A program made the translations under genes and the position numbers. DNA of 64,000 nt. Source: Plecoglossus altivelis. Lineage: Eukaryota > Chordata > Actinopteri > Osmeriformes > Plecoglossidae. Location of the stretch: the NCBI GenBank assembly GCA_036571765.1, contig BROE01000020.1:16125933-16189932 (forward strand). Reading direction: 5' to 3'. The notes below the pieces were generated by a model. The model saw only the letters and a program-made list of their open reading frames with translations, ran no database searches and had not been told where the DNA came from. This document shows, piece by piece, positions 1 through 12,013 of this stretch (the stretch's first letter is position 1; each line of letters starts with the position of its first letter).

Positions 1-85
1 GAAGCCCTTCAGGGGGACAGAGACACTCGCCAAGTCAGTGGACAGCTGTCTGTCTTTCAGAGGACTGTAGGACAATGAGGCTGGT

Positions 86-114
86 CCGTCTGTCTGTCTG
101 TGTCTGTCTACTTG

Positions 115-158
<44 letters not shown>

Positions 159-240
159 CCATCTTACCCGTCTATCTGTCAGCCAGCCTGTCTAGCTGTC
201 AGCCAGCCTGTCTAGCTGTCAGCCAGCCTGTCTAGCTGTC
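86..240. repeat. CTGC/CTGT tetranucleotides and a 20-bp repeat
   Basis: A CTGT-rich run leads into (TGCC)12 at 113-160. Then come three exact copies of a 20-bp unit, AGCCAGCCTGTCTAGCTGTC, at 181-240. Confidence 0.95.
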
Positions 241-717
241 TGCCTGGCTGACTAACTCTTTGCCTATCTTTTCGCCTGTCTGTCTGGGAGCCTGCAAGCC
301 TGATTGCCTGCTGGAACAAACAGCCAAACAACAGATTTTCATCAGCGTGCCTTTAAAGCCACTCCCCCCCCCCCTTCCCTTCCCCTCGACGGCCATGTTG
401 TTTTTGGTGGCGCGCTGTAGCTCTGTGATAATAACCTCTGGACAACCTTGCTGAGGAGGATGTGATTGGCTCTGACGGGAGCACAGGATAGACCGTGAAC
501 TCAGGGAGAGCACACACAGTTTTCATTACATAAACAGACTACATCTCCCCTCTCATACACATAGCACATTAATGTCCTTATAGAACAAGAGGGCATTTCA
601 AGGTCTATGTTCGGCGAGACCAGCAGTGAGGATCTGCTTGTATGATGTCATGGCCACAAAGACATTTCTCAGATTAGCTCAATTGAGATGGGGAGAAGAA
701 GAACAGTCTACTGCCAC

Positions 718-1281
718 CTGTTCCTCATTTGACTGAACAACACAGCACCACAGCACAGCATTCTTGTTCCTCATCTGACTGAACAACACAGCACCATAGC
801 ACAGCATCCTTGTTCCTCATCTGACTGATCAACACAGCACTACAGCACAGCATCCTTGTTCCTCATCTGACTGAACAACACAGCACCACAGCACAGCATC
901 CTTGTTCCTCATCTGACTGAACAACACAGCACCACAGCACAGCATCCTTGTTCCTCATCTGACTGATCAACACAGCACTACAGCACAGCATCCTTGTTCC
1001 TCATCTGACTGAACAACACAGCACCACAGCACAGCATCCTTGTTCCTCATCTGACTGATCAACACAGCACTACAGCACAGCATCCTTGTTCCTCATCTGA
1101 CTGAACAACACAGCACCACAGCATCCTTGTTCCTCATCTGACTGATCAACACAGCACTACAGCACAGCATCCTTGTTCCTCATCTGACTGATCAACACAG
1201 CGCCACAGCACAGCATGCTTGTTCCTCATCTGACTGAACAACACAGCACCACAGCACAGCATCCTTGTTCCTCATCTGACT
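718..1281. repeat. 46-bp minisatellite, about 12 copies
   Basis: The unit runs TTGTTCCTCATCTGACTGA-ACAACACAGCACCACAGCACAGCATCC. Two subtypes differ at linked sites: GAACAA...GCACCAC (A) and GATCAACACAGCACTAC (B). Their order is roughly A A B A A B A B A B B/A A. One copy (about 1103-1133) has lost about 5 bp, and the next-to-last full copy is a B/A hybrid. It lies in intron 4. Confidence 0.95.
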
Positions 1282-1998
1282 TGACCGGTCAACAACCTGT
1301 GGCTTTATAACCATATGCAGTTCCATTTGTTCTAAGTGTATTTAAAGTAGTGTTTAAGGATGTTCGACATCAATCTCTAAAACAAACGACTTGTGGCTAT
1401 CACGTCCTCCGTAATGACTGATCACAAAGCGCTTTGTTGATAACTTATGTACTTGTACAAGTGAAATAAATTGTATTGAAACCGCCATTCATGACTGTTC
1501 ATAGTTACGCAGTGCCATCAGAATTCTTTCACAGTCTAAAAAAAATCTTTCTTTGAAAATACATTTTGAAATGTTGAATGATTTTCTGTTTTGTTGACCT
1601 CCCAAAAATGGCCTTGTTGTCTGAGAAAAGATAGATTCAAAAACGTTTTGTTTCAAAAAGGTCTAAAGGAAAAAGTACAAATGAAAATAAGCTTTCGAAG
1701 GTTGAAAAGTATTTTTGGAAAAGAATGTTGTAAAAATAAATAAACGTTTCAAAAGGTTGAACAAAGTGTCGACTGACTTTCTGAGGACTCTATTGTACTC
1801 TGCTGTGCTTCAGTCTTCTTGGTTTAGGGCTTCTCTCATTTCACTGTGTGGGAAAAAAAGGTGTTTCAAGGATGAGACAGGGACTCAGCGATGTTGACAT
1901 GACTGAGAATAGCGACATTCCAGGTCACCCATGGCCATATGTGAGAGACGTGTTTGAAATTGTTAGTGTCAAAAAGGATTCTGTGCAAATGCACCGCG

Positions 1999-2062
1999 TA
2001 TGTGTCGTGTGTTATATGTCAGAGCCATGATATGTGTCGTGTGTTATATGTCAGAGCCATGA
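1999..2062. repeat. 32-bp tandem duplication
   Basis: Two exact adjacent copies, each beginning TATGTGTCGTGTGTTATATG. A fragment of the same sequence recurs at about 2090. Confidence 0.95.
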
Positions 2063-2125
2063 TTATCTGCACTTCTACTTCAGTGAAGGATATGTGTCGT
2101 TATATCTAAGAATGGAGGACAGATA

Positions 2126-2488
2126 CCCTCTCCCTGTCCTTACTACTCCCATCTCCCTCCCTCCCTGCCTCTCCCCCTCTCTCCGCGTCTCCTCCTCTCT
2201 CCCTCCCTTCTCTCCTCTCCTCCCTTTCTCCCCCTCTCCTCCCTCTCTCCCCTTTCCTTTCTCCTCCACCTATCCTCCTCTTCTCTCCTCTTCTCTCTTT
2301 TCCTTTCCTCTCCTCTCCTCGACCTCTCCTCCCTCTCTTCCTTCTCCTCTCTTCCTCCCTCTCCTCTCTCCTCCTCCTCTCCTCTCTTCCCCCTTTCCTT
2401 CATCTATCCTCTCTTTTCTCTCCTCCCCTCTTTCCTCCCCCTCCCCTCTCTTCCCCCCCTCCTCTCTCCTCCCCCTCTCCTCCTATCT
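2126..2488. repeat. polypyrimidine tract (plus strand)
   Basis: This is 360 bp of nearly pure C and T (CTCTCCTCCCTCT-type). It can form triplex (H-DNA) structure. The open frames in it are low-complexity. Confidence 0.95.
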
Positions 2489-3011
2489 TGCTATTAGGAG
2501 GCACAACATGAAAGTAATGAAACAACTGATGATTTCACAGCAAATAAAGGCTCATTTGACACTGATGACAGGACGGCATTCATTATCCCAGCTAAAAATA
2601 CACACGCACACACACAAATACACACACAAACTTGAACCTATAATTTAAGTGTTTAATATTCCCGTGAAATACACCCGCATATGTCATCAATGTGCAGATA
2701 ATTTACTGATTCGATTACGACATTGATCTGGCTATGCTAGAGCCATGAGACCGTCTGTGTCTAGGTTGTTTTAATGATAACGGTGGACCAGGCTAAGCAA
2801 GACGAGAGAGAAGGGAAGGCTGCAGCCTTCAGCCATCATCCCAGAGCTGAACACTGCACGCAGCCAGGGCTCACTCGTGCTGTCTCTGGTGGCGTATGAT
2901 GACGCCGCGCAAGCTTTTTCCATCAGACGTTAGTGCGGAAAACACACAGCGATGTGTGCCCGTGCCTGTAATTATGTGTGTCTATCTGGAGGAGACGGAG
3001 AGAAACAGTCA

Positions 3012-4172
3012 GCGTGCGTGTGTGTGTGTGTGCGTGCGTGCGTGTGCCCGTGCGTGCGTGTGCCTGTGCGCGCGTGTGCGTGGACTCACTCTGCTCTCAC
3101 CCCTTGTGATTTCTAACAATGCTTTGATCTCAGAAAGGTTTGCACTTAAGCGCACTTTCCGTAAGATAGGACACCATTTGCATGGATATTAAATACAGTG
3201 AACTCGATCGCGTGTCTGTTTGAATAAATGTAGCGCATTAGGATGTCTATTTAAGTAGGGTGAAGACACAGTACAATCAATAGGGAGGAAAATAACAGCA
3301 ATTGAAGAAACTAGCATTTTCTAATTGGCTTGGTATTTCTTGTGCTGTATTGTGAAGTAAATCCCTCTTTATGAAGAGACTTGGATGTTCTGTCACAGAT
3401 GAACAGGATTGGGAGGCAGAGTGGGTGAGTATGTTTCTGTGTGTGAGGATCGAGGGTGTTGCTCTATTCTTGTCTCTGCAACAGAAACATCTAGGTTGCT
3501 AAAACACGCAGAGGCGTGCGAGCACGCACAAACACACACACACACATCTACGCACGTACACACTCCGGTATGAAGCACATCACAGCAATACAGTCCGTAT
3601 AGTATGTATGACACACACACACACGCACATACAAGAACACACAAAATACACACACACAGATATCCCTACACAGACACACGCACACGTACACAAGGCAGGC
3701 ACACATCAGAAGCAGTGCATGCACCTTCTTAAACCATGCGCCTACAGGCTACGGCTAGCTGCAGCGCTCACTACCCAACAGCTCTACATTTGCTCTGGTT
3801 CCTGAAGCAGAAACTATGTGTTCAGTGTCACTGAGGCCTGGAAGATGCTTGCTCTGACATGAATGACACTCTTTCAATAGCGCTGTTTAGTTACAGGATG
3901 TGAGTGCATCTCTCCAATCAGTCGACAAAGAACAACACACGCACACGCGCGCGCGCGCGCACACAAACACACGCCACACACGCAACACACACAACACTGC
4001 GAGACACGAACGAACACGAGGCATTTTTCAGACAAGCCATGTCAAACCTGTCAAAACAGCAGCTGAACATAATCAACCTCCTAGCTAGCTGACACTCTAG
4101 CTGCCGAGGGGATGTGGTGGGCGGCTGTGTGTGTGTGTGTGTGTGGGTGGGTGGCTGTGTGTGTGTGTGTGT
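3012..4172. repeat. cluster of CA/TG arrays
   Basis: TG/CGTG arrays lie at 3012-3081 and 4122-4172, and CA arrays at 3524-3550, 3609-3690 and 3935-4000, the last with a (CG)n core at 3947-3960. Between them is unique sequence. Confidence 0.9.
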
Positions 4173-4453
4173 GTCTGGGTAACTTTGGAACAATGAAACA
4201 GCTTGATATTGGACAGTTGGTCCTTCAGGAAGTCTACTTTGTTAAGACCTGTCTGTACAACAGCCTGGTCTCTACGTCAACAGCGCTCTGGCCCACAGTT
4301 GCTACGGTTACCTTACAACGTAGCTGACCCTTTGCTTGTGAATATTCTTAAGGGTGACGCTTTAAGCATCTCATTTGTTGCATGTATTTGAAATCTATAC
4401 GCTCGAACACTTGTGTCTTCCTGCTCGCAAATTCAACATTGAGCGGTGAGATC

Positions 4454-4530
4454 ATGCACTGGCACTGCAGTGGCACTGCACTGGCACTGCAGTGGCACTG
4501 TCAGTGGCACTGCAGTGGCACTGTCAGTGG
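4454..4530. repeat. GGCACTGCAGT repeat
   Basis: Short units of TGGCACTGCAG and TGGCACTGTCAG repeat about seven times. Each unit holds a PstI-like CTGCAG or CTGTCAG core, so the run is partly self-complementary. Confidence 0.9.
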
Positions 4531-4710
4531 AAGACATGTTGTATTTAAACATCCTTCAGAGTTGAGACATCGACACATTCCAGCCACACTTTTGGAACAT
4601 CATCCTCGTTGCCACCCGGAGATTTGAGTCTGCGGGTGTAGAATCGGAAGGAAAGGACGATGTGCGCTTGTGGGGAAAGGCGGGCATGCAGAGGTGTGGG
4701 GATGACTCAC

Positions 4711-4857
4711 GGTGGAGCAGCACATGAAGACGATGATGAAGGAGCCGATGACCCCTCCGATCCCCACCATCCAGGTCATCCTGAGGAACAGGATCACGCC
4801 GAAGATGTTCTGGATGCAGGGCAGGTACACGCCCATCAGGGTGCCCAGCTGTGGAGC
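4711..4857 (-). CDS. slc12a5: slc12a5 (KCC2) coding exon 4, transmembrane helix 1
   Basis: This 147-bp, phase 0-0 exon encodes residues 97-145, starting APQLGTLMGVYLPCIQNIFG and ending FMCCST. It is transmembrane helix 1 of the amino acid-polyamine-organocation fold. The unwound QNIFGVI segment (residues 112-118) aligns with KCC1 Asn131/Ile132, which bind K+, and Gly134-Ile136, which bind Cl-. All of these are conserved here. The acceptor CTCTCAG and donor GTGAGT are clean. The second half of the helix (LRMTWMVGIGGVIGSF) differs at several positions from the mammalian form as I remember it. Later exons lie left of the window. Confidence 0.96.
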
Positions 4858-5222
4858 CTGAGAGGAGGAAGACGAGGAAGATGGAGAGAGACAGGCAGTG
4901 AGAGACAGACAGAGAGACAGACAGACAGTGAGAGGCAGACAGGCAGAGAGAGAGAGAGAAAGAGACAGAGAGAGACAGAGCGAGAGAGACAGAGAGAGAC
5001 AGACAGTGAGAGACAGAGAGACAGACAGACAGTGAGAGGCAGACAGGCAGAGAGAGAAAGAGACAGAGAGACAGAGAGAGACAGACAGTGAGAGACAGAG
5101 AGACAGACAGAGAGACAGACAGAGACAGGCAGAGAGGAGGAGAAAGACACAGAGAGAGAGACATAGAGAGATGGAGACATTGAGAGGGATGGAGAGGGAG
5201 AGAAATAGAGGATGACAGAAGG
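4858..5222 (-). repeat. exon 4 acceptor and 360-nt pyrimidine repeat
   Basis: On the transcript strand this is a long run of CTCTCTGTCTGTC-type sequence ending in CTTCCTCCTCTCAG at exon 4. The nearest 40 nt form an excellent polypyrimidine tract. Further out, a block of roughly 110 bp built from GAGACAGACAGACAGTGAGAGGCAG-like units (plus strand) occurs at least twice, at about 4908-5000 and 5010-5110, so it has grown by tandem duplication. Confidence 0.85.
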
Positions 5223-6180
5223 ACAGAAGGAGTTGTTACCTTCAGGACTGTCACCTGTGTGTGATTGAATTACAGCCTGTAAGTGTTCTTACACGGACAC
5301 TTCAAACAAGGACTAAACAGAGACCAGGAAGGAGACAGCGTGTGAGAGAGAGATTTTAACACTTTTCCGCGTGTCGGTTACGTAAACGGCAAGTTGTAAA
5401 AGAGGTGAGAGAAAAGATGAACACTCTCCCTCCTTTCCTCGTCCCCTCGTGAGGGAGTTGCTGTATGGTGCCAGGCCCCCTTCATGTTCTCATCTCATCT
5501 GGCCTTATAAGGTGCTTGTATGGCCCACATTCAATTACCCAACCCTACCTAGCTACAAAGCTGTGCTTGTGTGTGTGTGGGGGGGGGGGCAAGAGAGACT
5601 AATGGAAGGTTTCACCTCCTGAAGGTTTTTTGGAGGGGGGAGAGGAATGTGTGTGTTCCTAAGTGTGTGTGTGTGTGCGCTTGTGTGTAATGTACCTAAT
5701 AGTGTGTCCTAAAGTTGAAGGACTCCCCAGTTGACCTGATTGCGTAATGGACACGATCGTGTGTCGCTCAAGGACGCCTCCGCCAATAGAAGGTAATAGC
5801 GCTGATATTCATTCTCCTAAGTGATGGAGCAGACCTGATGTGCTACCTGATGTACTACATCACAGCCTAATGGCCACAGCAGTCGTTTAGTCCAGTTCCA
5901 GTGCTGACCGTCCGAATCCACCCACAGAAATCAGGCGAAAGTGTTTGAGCAAAAAAGTGAAACAATTGAGTCAGGCTACAGCGAAACAATCCATTCATGT
6001 GAACAAGGTATGACTGCGTTTGTGTTGCTTACAATGCCGTATAATCGATAGGATTTCCATGCTTGAGTTGGAATCAAAGTTGTATGAAGACCGTGATAAT
6101 TCAGCAAGCTCTCACATAAATAGGACAAGGCCAGAAAATATTAACAGCTACTGCAAAAATCTTATAGACCAAACCACTCT

Positions 6181-6247
6181 ACTAATACTAATACTACTAC
6201 TAGTAATAATAATAATAATAGTACTATAGTACTACTACTAACTAATA
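6181..6247. repeat. ACT/AAT trinucleotide tract with palindrome
   Basis: ACTAAT, ACT and AAT repeats surround a perfect 16-bp palindrome, TAGTACTATAGTACTA (6219-6234). The tract could extrude a cruciform. Confidence 0.9.
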
Positions 6248-6726
6248 CGACATACTCGATGATTAGACGGTGCCACAATTGAGTTGTAAAATCCCGTTTA
6301 TTCTGTTAAAACTAGTTGAGAGGCCTTCCCATCGAACGTAATGCACTTAGATGTAAAACAGTCGAAAAAGACTCAAAAAGCTAATTGGATTTTGGCGAGG
6401 AAAGGACAGTACAAACTGCTGTTAGGACAGCTTCAGGCTTCTGAAGTCAGTGAGGACAGAACCTTCCAGACACTACCCTGAAGACGCAGCAGATGTCAAC
6501 CGCAGAAACCAGACTTGAAATCCAATCATCTGAGGGAAACAGGCCCGGTGACGAAAACCTGCCAGTAAATGAAGAATATTATGCATGCAAATTCGCCGAC
6601 GCCTTCCATGTGATTTGATTAGAGCTTTTCGGCTTCCAATATTAATAAGGGATGTATTTATTGAACGATGCAAGTCTTAACAAGCCACACTAGCAAATTC
6701 TAAGTCTTCAAATCACCAGAGAAATA

Positions 6727-6835
6727 GCTACACGGAGAGTGAGGAGGACAGGAGAGAGTGAGAGAAAGAGGGAGGTAGAGAGAGAGAGAGAGAAAGAGCG
6801 AAAGAAAGAAAGAGTGGAAGAAAGAGAAAGTGATC
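6727..6835. repeat. GA-rich tract
   Basis: GAGAGAGAAAGA-type purine sequence on the plus strand, within intron 3. Confidence 0.9.
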
Positions 6836-7020
6836 TAATTATAGAACAGGACGCTCGCTGAGTATCATACATCAAGTATATCAGCTGTATAAATAAAACA
6901 TCCAACTGACTGGCACGTTTACTCTTCTCTGCCTTTTCACGTTCACCCACCGAGAATGAAACTGGGTGGAATTTGAAAAGAGGGGGATAAAGGAGCACAG
7001 GCCAGCTGCGGCAGAAAGCT

Positions 7021-7101
7021 GCAGGTCCTGGGATTTGAACGTGGGTCTCTACAGGTTGGAACATGTGTTCAAGGCTTGATACCTTGTCAGCCGGCACCTG
7101 C
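7021..7101 (-). pseudogene. tRNA-derived relic (81 nt)
   Basis: The minus strand reads GCAGGTG at one end and GACCTGC at the other, giving a six-pair acceptor-like stem. Inside is an A-box-like GGCTGACAAGG within a GGCT/AGCC D-stem, and a B-box-like GTTCAAATCCC. The length suits a class II tRNA (Leu/Ser), but the T-stem does not pair and no proper anticodon loop forms. It could be a decayed tRNA copy or the head of a tRNA-derived SINE. Confidence 0.35.
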
Positions 7102-9439
7102 TTAAGGCTTTAAACAGACCCTAACCGTCCCTCATCGCGTGACCTGTGGGAGCAGAGCTGAACAAACCTCCTCCATCTCTGTCATCTCCGCATTGAAAAT
7201 GCTCAAAGCTAGCACGACGTGTGTGTGACAGCCACATGCAAAGCGCTAGCATGGGACCCATACGCTAAGCAAGGCAAATAGCTAACAACTAGCCACGCGG
7301 CTGTAGCTACAGATTCGCACAGCTAGCTTGATGTTATGCTAATGAGAAAGTGCCTGCTGGGGCCTTCAGTATGAGGGCAGAAGGGGTCGTTTATCACTGT
7401 CATGCCAGGATTGAATCTTAATAAAGTTTAGTTCTAAATAATTCAACACTCTCCCAAAGTTTCCCAGCGGCTTATGAAGATTGCTGTCGGAGATCTCTGT
7501 CACATTGACAGCGCGGTAAACAGTCGAATGGCATTTAGGTTTCGGTAATGAACTGCACCGACATCTACTCCGCATGTGCAAAATGTTAGATTTTGCATAA
7601 TCCGTTATTCATCACAGCGATGGAACATGACTAGGAATAGATCTAGTTATTAGATAAACAACACTCTACATAGTACTCTGCTAGTAATGAAATATGTAAT
7701 TGGTCATTTAAATTCGGTGGCACAAAGGATTGTTATTACTGTTTCCTTTTTTGCGTCGATCGTAGCCTACATTAGCGAAAGTAATTTGGTCATACCAATT
7801 ACTTTATATTTCTAGGTTTAAAAAAATGCATTCAAAGAATAAGCAAATAAAAAACTGCGGACTCACACTCAAGACTAAATCTGTTTTAAAGCAACTTTTG
7901 GTTCAATAAGAATCTGTCACTTTCCGCTCCGGATCCCAAGACCTCCTCCACCACCTGTGGTGCGCTTTAATGAGTTCATCTGTACGATAAACCCTATAGA
8001 GCCGCTCTGGATGCGGCAACGTTCAGTTAAATCAAATCCACCTAAACACTCCCTCCCTTCCTTCCTTCGGCCTCACACCTCTTGTTCGCATTAGCAGTCA
8101 GATGTTGCAGAGAGAAAGGCAGCCCTGCCATCAGCACTTTGGTGCAACACTCAGAAGTGCTGAAACTGCAGAAGCAGCGTCAGGTAGCTGGAGCAGGGGT
8201 CAGATTCTTATAACAGGCACCTTATTAGACACAACACCTTGTCATCCCCCATTTACACCAGGCACACAATAATGTGCGCAACACCCCGGAAATGAAAAGT
8301 CCTTTCAAGGTGGTCCCTCGCTCTCACATGAAATATCATTTCTAAAGCTTCAATGGCACCCGGGGTGCTTTGATGTCGAGTGGCACAATATGGGTACACC
8401 ACGGTGTTTTGTCCGCCTTCTGTCCTTCGCTGCGTCGACACCTCAGAGGGCGATCGAAACAGATCAGAGAGAGACCGAGGCGCTGGACAAAAGACTTCTG
8501 GACCCCCCCCCCCCCCCCTCCTCCTGCGTCCAGAGCTGCAGTCCAGTCTGTCCTCACGACCTCCACAACTACCCCTCAACACCCCACCTGCTTACACAAG
8601 GGCTCATAAACGACTTTGTGTACAACAAGTATGATATTTCATATACAGTGTAATAAACACACACCCTTCTTTGTAAGCAAGTTTGCCCCATGATACTACC
8701 TTAGAAATGTGAATTCTACCAAACAGAGTCTCTAATTGGAGAGCTGGGCTGAGATGAGGTATTCTGATTGCAGTTTTGCTCCCATCTGGGTACCTGTTCG
8801 GGTTCATTTGGACCGCACCGCTTCCAAAGCTGTCTAAACACCGGGGATGAATTCAGTCGGCGAAAACGAACTGGAGTGGGACGTGTAATGGTGGCTCCGT
8901 AATGAGTTAACGCAGAGCAATGGCTGCAACAGAAGGGGCTGTCGTCTGGGTGGGTGATTGAATCAACATCTCTCCTGTGGGAAACACACAGACCTGGTGT
9001 TTATGGTTTAGCCACAGCGCAGCTCGGGCTTCATTCTCATTCAATTGGCTTTTCATTTTGCAGGGCAGGAGAGCTCGGTCACGGGCCTGCGGTTCCTGGG
9101 AAAGAGGAGAGGTAGGGGGTGGATAGCTGGATGGCTGTGGCTGGATCAGGTAGCTGGGAGATAGCTGGTCGGGAAGAGAGGCAGGAGAGGGTCCATGCTT
9201 GGTGATTCCCAGGGACTGGGCTAGTTTAAGCAGAGGGACCAATTGCTGCAGCACAGCCACAGGTAAGCAGGCAGTGTGGAGGGAAGAAGAAGGGAGAAAG
9301 GAGGGGTGGAACAGCTGCCAAACTGCCCCCTGGGATTCAGAGTCAAGCCAGAGATGACTGGCTCAGATGGTCTACTGCCATTACGTTACAGACCACTTCA
9401 GCTCAGCTGCACCAAGACTAGTATCTAGCCCCTGGACTC

Positions 9440-9508
9440 CAGCCTCTCAGCCTCAGCCCTAGCCTCAGCCCCAGCCTCAGCCCTAGCCTCAGCCCTAGCC
9501 CCAGCTCC
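9440..9508. repeat. CCTCAGCCCTAG repeat
   Basis: About six imperfect copies of AGCCTCAGCCCT/C, a 12-bp unit. Confidence 0.9.
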
Positions 9509-10329
9509 ATTCTCCAGCCTTTATCTTCCTGATTGCCATAGCCTGGGGGGAGAGTGTGTCGGAGAGAAAGAGGTCAAACACTGAGAGTTCAGATGCTGCA
9601 GTTCCTGGTGTGCTGATGCGCTGTGGGGCGCTGGGCTGTGAGAAAGAAAGGAATGGAGGAGAGAGGGAGAGGAGGGAGACCGAGAGGAGAGGCGCGCTGG
9701 CAGCTTGTAATGGCATCTTCATGCTCTGCTTGGCAAACAGGAGTTGATAGGCCCAATGTGTTTCTGCTCAGGTGTGCTGAATTATTAACCAGGAGCAGAG
9801 AGGAGAAGACCATCACCCTCCACACTCTACTGTGGATGAACTAGTCATGTAGCGGTCAGTGTGTACCTGTGTGTGTGTGTGTGTGTGTGTAAGAGAGGTG
9901 GGGTGGAGAGAAAGAGGGATATGGATGCACAGTCTGTACATGCCTGTGTGTGTGTGCTTGCATGTGTGTGTGTGTCTGTGTGTTTCCAACTGTGTTGTTT
10001 TAAAAGAATACACTGACCTGCTTTAGCTCATAAAAGCTGCATGTATCAGGCTGCTGCAAGAGGCCAGAGAGGCTGTCCTGTTAGCTAGAATATTCAGAGC
10101 TACGAAGCATCTCCTTCGCCAACGTTATCGTGTCTCCAGCGGGGCTGTGCGTTTAAGTGGAACCATACGTAGGCTGTGAAATCTCTACTTAGCTCCGCGA
10201 TCAGTCCTGTCAAATACGGACGCTACTGTACGGCAACAGGAAGTGACATTAATCAAGAAACAACCTTCAGAGGAGTAGCGTCGTGCATACTAATGTAAGA
10301 CAGGCTCCTAATGGGAGGACAGGAGGGAG

Positions 10330-11190
10330 GGATGAGAGAGGGATGCGAAAGAGAGAGAGAGGGAGAGAGAGAGAGAGAGAGATAGAGAGAGAGAGGAGGA
10401 GGGAGGAGGAGGAGCAGCCTGGAAACCCAGCCACCAGGAAGAGAAGCAACATCAAAGGGAGGGGGTGCAGGATTCTTCATCACACCCCTGCAGAAGAGTT
10501 CTCCGAGGAAGTGGAGGAAGGGGAAGGAAGGAGGGGATGTGGGGCTGGGCACCCCAGCACAAGGGACATGGAGGGAAACGGAGGGGAGTGAACAACTGTG
10601 AGGAGGTAAGGGAGGAAGGAGAGGAGAGAACAAGGGGAGTAGAAGATAAGGCAAAAAAGGAGGGAGAAAGGAGGAGGAGGAAGTTAAGGAGGGTGTCGGA
10701 AATTAGAGAAATTAAGAGAGTGGAAGACAGGGAGAGGGAGAGAGATAGGGAGCGGAAGAGATAGGGAGAGGGAGAGAGATAGGGAGCGGGAGAGAGATAG
10801 GGAGCGGCAGAGAGGGAGCCAAGTGTCTCCCTTTCAGCTCGTCTCCATGTAAAGCCCTGTGTCCTCCAGACCGTCCCCTGGGGTCGTTGGCCACCAGACT
10901 CTCTAATCTCTGCCTCCACACTGCAGAGACTTCACAATGATACTCGTACCCTATCACTAGCTCTCCCTCGCTCGCTCCTTCAGGTAGACAGAGACAGACA
11001 GTGCTAGAGAGAGAGAGATGGATGGAGACAGAGCGAGGAAGAGGAAGGAAGAGAAGGTCAACAGAGCGGAAGAGGAGAAAAACAGGAGACTCGAGGAGGA
11101 GAAGGGAAACAGGGAGCAGGAGGGTGCCAAAAGGAGGGAGGCTGAGAGAGAGAGGACGGAGGAAAGAGGAGAGCTTGTGGGAATGATAGC
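10330..11190. repeat. purine-rich region of intron 3
   Basis: GA/GGA-rich sequence at 10330-10420, 10500-10820 and 11003-11190, with a short GATAGGGAGCGG repeat at 10740-10810. It is broken by about 180 bp of unique sequence (10820-11000). Confidence 0.9.
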
Positions 11191-11790
11191 ACACAGCGCC
11201 GACAGCGGGCAGTCTTAATGAAGAGTGTCATTGCGGCGATGAGGAAATTGCCTCTGGAATGGCTTTCTGATTGGAGTAGCAGCTGCTTGCTGCAGACAGG
11301 AGTCTGGTTAACAACCTGGAGGGTCGTAGTGACACAGGGGAGATTAGCCCTGAACCAGCACCAAGAGAGGCGCCAGCAGTCAGACTAGCACATGTCCGCT
11401 CCTCAAACACATGTAAATGACCCTGGAGACCCAGGTTGGCGTTCCAGGTCATGTGATTTCCTTCTCCATTTCCTCAATCTGGCCAAAAAACAGCATGCTC
11501 CCAAAGATGGGCTTGATTACCCAGACATGCCTTCAAGAGGACTGAGGTGGAATTCTTTTGTAAACTTGGCTGATTTAGATCACTTAAGAACTTAAATGAA
11601 CACTAGTGCACTATGATTATTGCGAGGATTCACCAACCAGAGAGGAGGCAGAAGGGGAAAACCAGGAGAGGGAGAAATGGTGACTAGGGAGAGACGAGTC
11701 CCTCTGGCCTGTCTAGCTCTTTTGATTGAAAGTGCTGGGAGACATAGGGCAGGTGTCCTCCGTAGCTGGAGGCTGTGGGTCAGAACATTC

Positions 11791-11880
11791 CAGCCAACCA
11801 GCCAGCCAACCAGCCAATCAACCAGCCAATCAACCAGCCAGCCAGCCAGTCACCCAGTCAAGTAACCAGCCAGCCAGCAA
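11791..11880. repeat. CCAACCAGCCAG repeat
   Basis: Tetranucleotide-based units (CAGC, CAAC, CAAT) repeated over 90 bp. Confidence 0.9.
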
Positions 11881-12013
11881 CACAGATTCAACTCTAACTC
11901 TATCAGTTACAACTCTGACCAACTATGTAGAGATAACTGATCTGGCTGATGCTAAATGCTTGGGTCAGCTTTGTGTTGTGTGGTTCTGAGTAAAACCCAG
12001 GTCAGATGAGACA

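Larger units (their letters stand above)
1..4710 (-). other. slc12a5 intron 4 (partial)
   Basis: The intron begins with the exon 4 donor at 4710 and continues beyond the left edge. No exon is recognisable in it. It holds CTGCC and 20-bp repeats (86-240), a 46-bp minisatellite (718-1281), an AT-rich unique stretch (1290-1990), a pyrimidine tract (2126-2488) and several CA/TG arrays. The remaining sequence (540-715, 2490-3010, 3080-3520, 4170-4450) is unique, with nothing I can name. Confidence 0.85.

Noticed and set aside
718..1281. CRISPR-like appearance of the 46-bp and 25-bp arrays
   Set aside because: Repeats are head-to-tail without unique spacers, in a vertebrate intron, with no cas genes.
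7021..7101. Functional tRNA gene
   Set aside because: T-stem does not pair, no valid anticodon loop with T at position 33, no Pol III terminator checked close to the end; only a relic is supportable.
8907..9260. 117-residue minus-strand open frame in intron 3
   Set aside because: Pro/Ser/Gln-rich, no recognisable family, no good acceptor-donor pair continuing the slc12a5 frame.
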